Shown: positions 53,429 to 62,279 of the stretch, one piece after another | Layout of the letters: each line of letters opens with the position of its first letter | How positions within the stretch are numbered: position 1 is the first letter of the stretch | Source: Acanthosepion lycidas | Lineage: Eukaryota > Mollusca > Cephalopoda > Sepiida > Sepiidae | Direction of reading: 5' to 3' | Length of the DNA: 64,000 bases | Assembly: GCA_963932145.1 (NCBI GenBank) | Contig: OZ010599.1 | Span: 46,179,065 to 46,243,064, forward strand | Notes under the pieces: model-generated | Database searches by the model: none | What the model was told of the DNA's origin: nothing | The model's input: the letters and a program-made list of their open reading frames with translations, nothing else | Translations under genes and position numbers: made by a program

Positions 53429-53429
53429 T

Positions 53430-53685
53430 TTTTTAATCGGCATCACCCCAAGGAAGACATTACATCCACTAGTACACAAGGGGTTACAGGGTGGGGTGAC
53501 TAGGAACAGAAACATTAGTAATGAGGAGAAATAGAAAAGAGCAATCAGGAGGACAATAGATAGCGATTGACATTGCATTTACATTTTTGCAGCTGTTAGC
53601 ATAGAAGTTACGCCTACATCTCGCTAGCTCAAATGTAAATTGATGAAATCTTGCCACCAATCTTGTATTGCTCTTGTCCTTTTCA
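53430..53685 (-). mobile_element. 3' tail of a CR1/jockey-like LINE
   Basis: TTTTTTTTAATCGGCATCAC, CCCAAGGAAGACATTACATC, ACAAGGGGTTACAGGGTGGG, GGACAATAGATAGCGATTGA and CTCGCTAGCTCAAATGTAAA match 18680-18950 in order. There is a small internal deletion relative to that copy around the ORF end. Confidence 0.8.
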
Positions 53686-53689
53686 CATT

Positions 53690-54116
53690 ATTATTCTGCT
53701 AATTCATGTATGTGTTGAATTAATTTATTTTGAAAGAGTTGAAATCTGCTAAATTTTATTAAGAGACTCACAGTTAATTTAAACAGGCCCCCAAATAAAT
53801 ATTAACCTTAGGTTCCTTTCAATATACTCAATAAATATTAGGTTACTGTTTAAAAAACGCCAGAAAAATTACCCTAAAATGACTTCACCATTTTCAAGAG
53901 CGGAGGAAATAGACGAATTCCTAAAGAAGAACATATTGTTGATCAATCCAAAGCGAGAACCGCACGGAATTTAATAGACTCGAATTTAGTATTTCTCCTT
54001 TCCACTAAGAAACGTTCGATTGTACAACTCCCTAACAAAGCCACTTCTACCGACAGGCTTACACGAAAGGACGCAGTAGAAAGTTTAATAGATCCCCCCT
54101 CTCTCTCTCTCTCTCG

Positions 54117-54162
<46 letters not shown>

Positions 54163-54375
54163 CTATCTCTCTCTGTGATCGATGAAAGTGTGAATGAACT
54201 AAACTTTTTCAGTCGGTACAAAGTCTGGATGGTATGAAGATTCCAAGGTTGGCTTCAAAGCCAAGCTTTCAACGTCTTTAAAAAGTAGATCAACACTCAT
54301 TCTGCTTAATATTCGCAGATGGCATTTGTGTAAAATGTGCCTCTTCCACTGTCTCAATTGTTTATTCTATATTTC
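53690..54375. other. no recognised feature
   Basis: Mixed sequence with (CTAT)n at 54115-54165. Nothing recognised. Confidence 0.4.
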
Positions 54376-54379
54376 GACA

Positions 54380-54665
54380 TAACATCAGGAAAAGACTGTT
54401 GAAATTACTCAGGCACATAATTAGAAAAGAGAGCTTGGAAAATCTGATACTCACAGAACAGATTTGACGGTAAGAGGAGCAGAGGAAACGGCGTAAAACC
54501 TACCTACTGAACTTGAGTAAATGGATGGCGGGAAAAGATTCGGGAGAGATAACAAAAAGTCTAAATTTATTAAGGGCTACAAAAGACAGTAAAAATTGTG
54601 GAGAGCCATGATCGCCAACGTTCTGAAAGAACACAGCACATAAAAGATGTTTCGATTATTCACGT
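54380..54665 (+). mobile_element. RTE-type LINE C-terminus
   Basis: The plus strand encodes KLLRHIIRKESLENLILTEQ, RRKTYLLNLSKWMAGKDSGE, ITKSLNLLRATKDSK. After a frame change it gives LWRAMIANVLKEHST. The order L-x-H-I-x-R-K-x-x-L-E-N-L-I-L-T then T-Y-L-x-x-L-x-K-W-M-A and L-L-R-A-T-K-D-x-K-x-W-R-A-M-I defines the end of the RTE ORF. It is the best-kept end among the copies at 6890, 10103, 23160, 30290 and 60870. Confidence 0.85.
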
Positions 54666-54829
54666 ATTCTACAATATGCCAGTGCTCTTTCTTATATCTT
54701 TTACCTCCCATGTGTAAACGTCCCAACTAGGGACTTACGGACACATCATGTTGAAACACCGGTTCCCGTATGATCAACGATGTTAAGAAATACTGAGTAG
54801 ATGGATGACCGTTTGGGTGCTGTAAGCTT

Positions 54830-55165
54830 GGGTGTGTGGATGGTATAATGCATAGTATCTGTTAATGGGAGAGTCGAGTTCCAATACCCGTTAGGATAGC
54901 TATTAGGTTGTTGCAAAAATAATGTCGTTTTCTCACATATGTTAATATGTGAGAAAACGACATTATTTTTGCACCAACCTAATACTTACGCTATTTGCGA
55001 ATATTCACTTATGCGCAAGTATATTTGGGAAGGGTACGAATGCACATCTTCCCTCCGCCCCAGCTAATTAGTAAGATTTATATGGCTAAATCATTTTTAT
55101 CTTTAAAAAAATATATAATTCTTTGGTTTTAAATAAGCTGCTAGATGAACCGTAGAAAAGAAAGC
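54830..55165 (+). mobile_element. tRNA-Arg-derived SINE split by a MITE
   Basis: The head GATGGTATAATGCATAGTAT and GAGAGTCGAGTTCCAATACC lies left of the MITE. CACTTATGCGCAAGTATATT and GAAGGGTACGAATGCACATC lie right of it. The tail TTGGTTTTAAATAAGCTGCT matches the inverted tails at 42145 and 60265. Removing 54903-54982 and one TA rejoins the body. Confidence 0.75.
54903..54982. mobile_element. mariner MITE (MADE1-like), 80 bp
   Basis: TTAGGTTGTTGCAAAAATAA ... TTATTTTTGCACCAACCTAA, with GTCGTTTTCTCACATATG and its inverted copy forming an almost perfect hairpin. TA duplicates lie at 54901-54902 and 54983-54984. It is the same subfamily and length as 11739-11818. Confidence 0.95.
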
Positions 55166-55169
55166 AATA

Positions 55170-56204
55170 AAAAAATAATTGCCAATTTTGGTCAAATGGC
55201 TGTTGGATTAATAATGAATAAAATAAATGCATAAGATCACCTAACATACAAAGAACAATATTTTTTTTGCTAATATTTACCCAATCAAAGGACCAAGAGC
55301 CACATAAGGTAGAGTTTTGCTGTGTGGACTTAAAAGTTCCACTCCATCTCCAACCATTATTAATGTTGGGAAATGCGTAACTATTACATTCATAAAGCAG
55401 ACTGAAATATACACAATATCAGGTTTTATCATTCAAGTCAATGTTTTCTCCATAAAATATCTATTAAGCAATTGTTGTTGATCACTTGTTCAAGATATAC
55501 TCTTAGCTGACGAATACAAAAAAAAGATCGTCATAATCAAGGGTGGTCGGGTTTTGCTCAATTTAGAATAAACCGGGTTTTCTAATAAAAGGTAGGCGTC
55601 GGAAAATCATTTAAAAGGTCAAAAAGTGCGAAATCAATAAACGGAGTGATGATCTCAATAAACGCAGTGAAGTTTGAGAGGTCGGAAAATTTCCTCGACA
55701 AATAAATAAACGCCCTGACGTCTATTAAACATCTAAGAGTACTTATAATTATAGGGTCAATATATTACAAGACATTCAGTTTACGGGTCATTGGCCGAGA
55801 GAATGAGGACATTTCAATGAAATCGTTAGCAAATTTGTCTTGTTAGATCAATTACGACTGAGTAACGAGTTCTATACACATTAGGTGCTCCCTACTTTCG
55901 GCTTTGGTCATATCTAAGTTATGTTTAGTAAATCCCCATAGGACGAGGGGATAAAATCAATGATTTCTGAACGTCTTTAGACTTGTGGAAACAGGGTTAT
56001 CAATAACTGAACAAAGGGGTTATATGAGTAAAATAGAAATCAAGAGATATTTACAGACATTGCTGTTGTTCCTGGGTCCTCTCTGACCCGGAGTGGTAGC
56101 ACCTGTTTGGGTTCAAGCTATGGGAAAATCGTGAACCCTCCCAAACCAAAATAAAACACTATGAAAGTATAAAAATACATTTTTATAGTAAAAAATACCA
56201 GCAA

Positions 56205-56240
<36 letters not shown>

Positions 56241-56274
56241 TATATATAGAGAGAGAGAGATAGATATATTGGTG

Positions 56275-56367
<93 letters not shown>

Positions 56368-56715
56368 TTTATATATAAAAAATTACCAACGATGCGCTCC
56401 TACTAACAAACTGTAACCATTTCACCCTAATCCATTTAAAATACTACCAAACAACCAACGTGAAACAACTTTCATGACCACTTCATATATTATCCTATAA
56501 TTTCTTAAATCAAACTATATTCCAAAATATAACTTCAACGAAACCAGAACATAAAACATGCATCATCACCTCTACTAATCATGTCCGCACAAACATGTAT
56601 ATGCACAAAAGCTGAGTATCATCTACCATGGATTCAATTGTGAAAGCAGAATAACATATATCATATTTTTATTACTTCTAAACTTAAATTAAATTTCGGT
56701 ATTAAATGATCCATA
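55170..56715. other. unrecognised, with microsatellites
   Basis: AT-rich unique sequence to 56200, then (CATA)n, (TA)n and (TG)n runs (56205-56365). A patch at 56085-56145 with CCCGGAGTGGTAGCACCTG may be a tRNA-like remnant. Confidence 0.45.
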
Positions 56716-56719
56716 AGTA

Positions 56720-56820
56720 TTAGGTTGGTGCAAAAATAATGACGTAATAATGTCGTTTTTTGACGTTATAAATAACTCAAAAAACGACATTATTACGTCA
56801 TTATTTTTGCACCAACATAA
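56720..56820. mobile_element. mariner MITE (MADE1-like), 101 bp
   Basis: TTAGGTTGGTGCAAAAATAA at the left, TTATTTTTGCACCAACATAA at the right, TGACGTAATAATGTCG arms and a GACGTTATAAATAACTC centre. TA duplicates at 56718-56719 and 56821-56822. It belongs to the longer subfamily, with 32676 and 6012. Confidence 0.95.
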
Positions 56821-56824
56821 TAAT

Positions 56825-57174
56825 TTGACATGCTCTTAAACAAACAAATCAATCAATTTCCTTGAGTGTTCTGTGATCGATGTTCAATTTGTTGCAATTT
56901 ATGCCACCATCACTCAAGAAGTTTACAATATCTTGTTTTCCTTACATTTTATGACAGGTTTATATGTGTGAAATTATAACATAAATATATCTATAAATTT
57001 ATTTGCAATATGTTGAACAATCCTCAACTTGCATAATAAAATCTTACACCATCAAATGAGATATTGTAAATATTTCTAATGAAACTTAAATGAACATAGT
57101 ATATAACATAGATATAAATAAAATCTGAAAATATATTTTATTTCTGAAAAGATTTACTTGCATAATAAAATTAT

Positions 57175-57246
<72 letters not shown>

Positions 57247-57271
57247 GTGTGTGTATATATATATATATAAC
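56825..57271. other. no recognised feature, ends in (TA)n
   Basis: AT-rich sequence; a (TA)n tract occupies 57175-57268. The 86-codon minus frame is largely microsatellite. Confidence 0.5.
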
Positions 57272-57385
57272 CCCTGACGAGTGGACGAAGTGTTTCCCGC
57301 AGAGTCGGTTTACGAAACTCTGGATGCTGCAGGCAGTTATTATCAATCAACTAAGTGACAAACCTTTTACTTGTATTCTTTCTCG
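57272..57385 (+). repeat. dispersed repeat shared with 20201-20312
   Basis: CCCCTGACGAGTGGACGAAG, GAGTCGGTTTACGAAACTC, CAACTAAGTGACAAACC, leading into a (TC)n run. It is the second copy of the family. Confidence 0.65.
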
Positions 57386-57510
57386 CTTTCTCGCTCTCAG
57401 TCTCTCTCCCTCCCTCCCTCCCTTAATCTATCTATATATCTATCTATCTATCGCTATATGAGGGTAAGTCAAAAAGTATGCACACTCTTGATCAAAAGAT
57501 ATGTTATGCC

Positions 57511-57589
<79 letters not shown>

Positions 57590-57735
57590 TTTATTTAAAA
57601 ATAATAGTTCATAGTAGACTTAGTAAAATATTTAATAAAAAAAACCCTAAAATTAAGTTACAGCTGCACTGAAAATCTAGAAAGTATAATAAAAAACACA
57701 ATAATAAAATCCTGAATACCTCCCCCCGCCATGCC
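57386..57735. repeat. (TC)n and (TA)n microsatellites
   Basis: (CTCC)n and CTAT at 57405-57452 and (TA)n at 57515-57585. Three plus frames here are translated repeats. Confidence 0.85.
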
Positions 57736-57739
57736 AGAA

Positions 57740-58225
57740 TAGTATTAATAAAAACTCTACACTTAAATTAGACAAAAATAGGAAAAATTATGTGATTGTA
57801 GAAACTCAGAAGACTGCCCATTGGAAAATAAATGCTGCGTTAAATCTGTGGTATACCAATGTATTATCTCATCAATTGAGAGTCCTAATACTAATATGAT
57901 ATACATTGGGTCTACGAAGAATGAATTTAAAACCAGATAGAGGCAGAATAAGTGCTTCTTCAACAATATAAATAAAAGAAATCAGACCTCTCTATCTAAA
58001 TATTTTTGGCATTTGAAGGAAATGAATAAAACACCAAAAGTAAAATGGAAAATTATAAACAAAACTAGAACTTGTAAAACTTGGGATGACCCACGCCCTT
58101 TATGCCTACATGAAAAACTACACATTATTAAGTTTCTAAATGATAAAAATATATTAAACAATAGACATGAGTTAACGGTTTTTTGCCGACATCATCAAAT
58201 TTTCGCATTGAATAATTAGCATAAA
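57740..58225 (+). mobile_element. Penelope-like element, GIY-YIG endonuclease fragment
   Basis: The frame reads RNSEDCPLENKCCVKSVVYQ, CIISSIESPNTNMIYIGSTK, NEFKTR, then NKRNQTSLSKYFWHLKEMNK, KVKWKIINKTRTCKTWDDPR, PLCLHEKLHIIKFLNDKNIL. This has the C-P-L-x-x-x-C zinc-like pair, V-V-Y and Y-I-G, the S-K-Y-x-W-H-L-K helix and a C-x-L-C-x-x-E-K-x-x-I segment of the long-type GIY-YIG domain in Penelope-like elements. It is a different branch from the elements at 25279 and 32400. The RT part is missing. Confidence 0.8.
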
Positions 58226-58385
58226 AACAAACAATAAAATAATTTTTAAATTCCATAGTTTAAATAAATAGTTTAAATGCCCTTTATGAATAAATAGTTT
58301 AAAGATAACCCTTTATGAAGTCGTCAAAAAAACAAATGTTAGCGACTTACGACAGTTTTTTTTTATATACACAAAACCTTTTCAG

Positions 58386-58421
<36 letters not shown>

Positions 58422-58914
58422 CTCTATAGACACTTAACCAGACTAGACGATGTCATCTTCTGCCTTGAATTTAGACACCCCAACCTTACCCTGACTTGAC
58501 GTCTGTGAATGTAACTGAGATATTGATACAAATTATTAACCCTTACGCCCCTTTTCTTTAAACAATTGCTCTAGCCGTTACCATAGTAATTTTAATTTCA
58601 ATAATGAATATGCTTATAAAACGCGTAAATTCCAGGAATAAGTTATTCAAAAAAAAATTTCGCTTGAAGATGGAACAGAGCTTAGTACTTTAATTCAATT
58701 TAATTCAAATAATTATATTGAAGTTTTCGGCTCTTGTTTTGAAATATGAGAATTCTTATGTAGCGTGCGAATCATATTTTTAAATAATTATATTTATGCT
58801 CTACTTTTGTATCGAGCACTATTTTTAAAAAATAATAACAAAAATACTAAAGAACTTTGGATTATTTACCTAACGAGTTCTTTCCTATTTTATATATTTT
58901 TTTACACACACACG

Positions 58915-58925
<11 letters not shown>
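58226..58925. other. no recognised feature
   Basis: AT-rich sequence, probably including the 3' tail of the Penelope-like element (CCCTTTATGAAGTCGTC and CGCTTGAAGATGG motifs), with no clear hammerhead. Confidence 0.35.

Positions 58926-58985
<60 letters not shown>
58926..58985. repeat. (CA)n-(TA)n microsatellite
   Basis: An ACAC run followed by (TA)n. Confidence 0.95.
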
Positions 58986-58987
<2 letters not shown>

Positions 58988-58989
58988 AG

Positions 58990-59615
58990 GCGGTATTGAT
59001 AAACAAGGTTGTCATCGCAGTATTTTTTTAAATTTTTATCTTTTTATTTCCTACATTTCTTGCTTATATGAACAATCCTAAATAATCCGAAATATACATT
59101 ATTACATATATGAATACTACATTTGAATGTCATCGGTGCTGGTCTGTTTTTCAAAGACTTCACTACCTTCATGTTTGTTAAAAAAATTTTACTAGATTTG
59201 ATTACTTGAATATATATGCGATAGCTCGATGCCATAGATATATATTGTAGAAGTAAAATATAAAAATTTCAGGAAATAGAGTGGTTTTCAAATCTGCCAA
59301 ATTAAACTAAAATCGAACCCTAAAAGTCTCTCTTCTATTAATCAATACACGTGTATACATGTCTCGTAAAAAATGGCGTACGGTTCAAATACATCAAAAG
59401 AAGAGAAGATGAAAATCGCTTTTTGAAAGATGGAAATAATCAGGATATAACGAAGCGGTGAATATCGCCCGGATTTCAAGTGAAAATTCATAAAAACACT
59501 TTCGATAATTAGTATCGGCTGGAAATTAAAGCAATCACTACTACTTCTAAGAACTATGGAAATTTCACGGTGCAATTTTCAATTTAGAAATACATGAATA
59601 ACAGAGAAAAATCTA
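58990..59615. other. no recognised feature
   Basis: AT-rich sequence; frames of 63 and 77 codons lack motifs. Confidence 0.4.
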
Positions 59616-59619
59616 CAAT

Positions 59620-60115
59620 GAAACAATAATATTGCTGATCCAAAGAAGAATCGGCAATATTATTGGCCCTCATCTGTCGGTTCGGCTTCAGTCACTTTCC
59701 CACCACCGTAAGGTCGCCTCTTTGTGTCTTTTCTGTAAATACTTTCATGGTAATGATTCGGATGAGCTCTTCGCTATAGTACCTAGACTTTTTGAATTTA
59801 CGCGTAGTACTAGGCTGACGTCGAGATCTCATCAATTTACGGTTGAGCTAGTTAGATGTAGCCGTAAGTTCTATGCTAAAAGTTTATTTTCTCGCACTTT
59901 TCGCTTGTGGAACTCCCTTTCGGCTCCATGTTTCAAGACAACTTTAATTTGCAAAAACTTAAATTCAATGTCGATCGTTATCTACTATCCTCCTGATTAT
60001 TCTTTTCTCTTCCCACTCATTATTAATGTTTGTATCCCTAATGCTTCCACACTCTGTAACCTCTTGTGTCTTAGTGGCTTTATTGCTTTGCATAGGGTCA
60101 TACCAATAAAAAGAA
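59620..60115 (+). mobile_element. CR1/jockey-like LINE, C-terminal part with 3' end
   Basis: A 183-codon frame contains LIQRRIGNIIGPHLSVRLQS, LSHHRKVASLCLFCKYFHGN, LFEFTRSTRLTSRSHQFTVE, RKFYAKSLFSRTFRLWNSLS. It is colinear with 18660-19193 on the other strand. The 3' end CTTAGTGGCTTTATTGCTTT, GCATAGGGTCATACCAATAA, AAAG is the complement of the tails at 2225, 4590 and 41895. It is the least damaged copy; the ORF end runs into the 3' UTR in frame. Confidence 0.85.
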
Positions 60116-60264
60116 ACTGCAGTTGTAACAAGGTTAGGGTTTTACTATCATTGACGCGCACTGATAGATTTTTTCCCCAATGATAGTAGAAATATGTTGT
60201 TATACTGAAATTCACTGTTTTCAATTCACCGTTGTCAGTGATGACTTTAGACTTGAACACCTGT

Positions 60265-60545
60265 GAACATGACTTATTGATTCATTAATTTGTTTTTACG
60301 GATTCTCAACCCTTTATGGGTCATATAAATCCAGAAACATATTTTGGATTACAAGAATAATTCGTTTTTGTTTTTTTTGTTTGTTTTTTTTTTGCATTAA
60401 CATTTTTTTGAGAATAACAATGGTTTTTTTTTTTTCAGATACAAGTCCTACAATTTAAACCATAACTGGGAAAGGAGATGAATCAATACGTTTCCCAAGG
60501 GTATTTGCGCGTAAGTGAATGCAACGAACTTCAAACTGACCGAGA
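60265..60545 (-). mobile_element. tRNA-Arg-derived SINE, ATTGATTG-tail subfamily
   Basis: The tail (TTATTGATTCATTAATTTGT, ACCCTTTATGGGTCATATAA) is at the left. The body, with GAATCAATACGTTTCCCAAG, GGTATTTGCGCGTAAGTGAA, lies at the right. The tRNA-like head is largely lost. Confidence 0.6.
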
Positions 60546-60549
60546 GTAA

Positions 60550-60868
60550 CTAACGAGGCGGGAATTGTGAAAAAAGTTAATATTAAAAAAATGAAAGAAT
60601 CAAAAGTTTCGTGTTATCAGCACACCTATTTCATTACAGAAGCATTAATGGATCCAGGGACAATATGATAACTTTAGATAGAACAGGAAATATATTTTGG
60701 AAGTGTGCAATAAAATGTATATACGTTAATATTTTCGTCCCGAAAAAGTTCTCCCAAAGAAGATTATTTATACCAATGACATATAGAAAGTTAGGAACCA
60801 TTAATGAAAGCGTTAGTACTTAAATAACTCATGACATCAATATGAATTTGATTTATTTATAAATGTGC
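60550..60868. other. no recognised feature
   Basis: AT-rich sequence with a 70-codon frame lacking motifs. Confidence 0.4.
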
Positions 60869-60869
60869 C

Positions 60870-60930
60870 TTTAGAATGTAAGCGATTATGGATCTACACA
60901 GATTCTATCCTCTTCATCTGTGAATTGTCA
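60870..60930 (-). mobile_element. RTE-type LINE 3' terminus fragment
   Basis: The minus strand gives RSIIAYILKAH, matching R-A-M-I-A-Y-V-L-x-G-H of the other RTE ends. It is only about 60 bases long. Confidence 0.35.
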
Positions 60931-61129
60931 TGACTTTTTGGGAAAATAGTGTTTCCTATTACTTTCTCCACAGTTTTGAATTCGAAGTTTTCCCTCTCCC
61001 AGATTGGCAACCATCCAAAGTTAATGAGCCCAGATTTAGCTGGAGGTGGAGACAGGTGATGGATTCATGCCATATCCACCCCCGGCTGGAACCATCGCAA
61101 ATCAACTCTGCACCTGGCTTGCTTTGACG

Positions 61130-61500
61130 GTCTGTTGTGAAACTGAGACCAAATTTGTTTACCTGCTATGTCGACCTCACAGTAGCATATAGCAAAATCA
61201 ATAGAAATTTGCTCTCCCCATCCATTAGAAACCGCCTTCCAAGCTCCGAATCTACTAAATGAATCGATCACGCAGAGGAAGTTTATCAGTCTACAAAATC
61301 TTATATAAGATTTTGTCTAGTGAGGACCCCAATACAAAAGAATTTCAAACCTCACCAGGAGTAAGTCAAGGAGGAAATGAGAGTCCCGGTCTTATTAATA
61401 TATTCCTAGACTATGTCCTGTGCATTTACAAACACAGACGTGAAGAAATGCGCACTGATAAGCATTCGATACCACATCCCAAACAAATCTGCCAATAGAA
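61130..61500 (+). mobile_element. LINE reverse-transcriptase palm fragment
   Basis: One frame gives YVDLTVAYSKINRNLL (motif A: D-L-x-x-A-Y/F-x-x-x-x-R-x-x-L), and another gives QTSPGVSQGGNESPGLINIF, LDYVLCIY (motif B region: G-V-x-Q-G-x-x-x-S-P-x-L-x-N-I-F-L-D-Y-V). The two lie about 110 bases apart, as in LINE RTs. The YxDD motif is not present. The family is undecided. Confidence 0.6.
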
Positions 61501-62275
61501 GACAACGATCCTGCTTTCCCACCCAAGGCCAACTACAGATGGTGAGTGGGGAAGCAAGGGAATAAATTTTCCACGATCACGAAATCGCGGACGGAATCGT
61601 GGAGTCGTTAGTCTTAAACGGAATCTGGGTTGTTTATATAATTTTCAATAATAAATAACTAATTAATTATTTGAGTTTTTTCAGACTATTTTTTCAAAAT
61701 TTAATAACTGTCTCTCCGATTTTGTTAAACATTTTAATAAATATAGCAATAGCATAATTCAGTTTCCTTAAAATTTGTTTTTACAAATATCTGTAGTTAC
61801 TTTCCTTTTAAAACCCCCAAAATAATTAAGAACAAAAAGTGTTTACATAAAAAAAAGAAAAGTAGGTTGTCGATTTTCTGAGAATATGTTGGCTAGTCTA
61901 TTTTTTAAATATTTTATAAATTTTCTAAGAAACTGTATGTTTCAAACAAAATGAAAGTCAGAAGGTCATGGCTTGGTTGTGACTACCGAAATCCATCGCT
62001 AAATGGAAATGGAAGACAGACATTAGTTGATGTCAAAATTGGAAGGGGGGAGAAAGAGAGAGAGATGAAGATTAAACCAATAAGTTTAAGAAATTCATTT
62101 CCTTCAGGCCCTACACAATTTACATGTAAAAGATTCTAAACAACTTTTAAGCTTGTTTTATGAATATGAAAAAGTAAATGTTATCACATGCCTACCATAC
62201 AATTTAGAAATAAAGAAAAAACAATTCTCCAAAAACACCATTCTATGAAACGACTGTCTTGGCTAAGCTTACTGT
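61501..62275. other. no recognised feature
   Basis: Mixed to AT-rich sequence; a 62-codon frame (61951-62139) has no motif. Confidence 0.4.
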
Positions 62276-62279
62276 CACA

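Noticed and set aside
57272-57325. CTGACGA ... GAAAC pair as another hammerhead
   Set aside because: The boxes are about 40 bases apart with no convincing stem II, and the second copy at 20201 keeps neither box.
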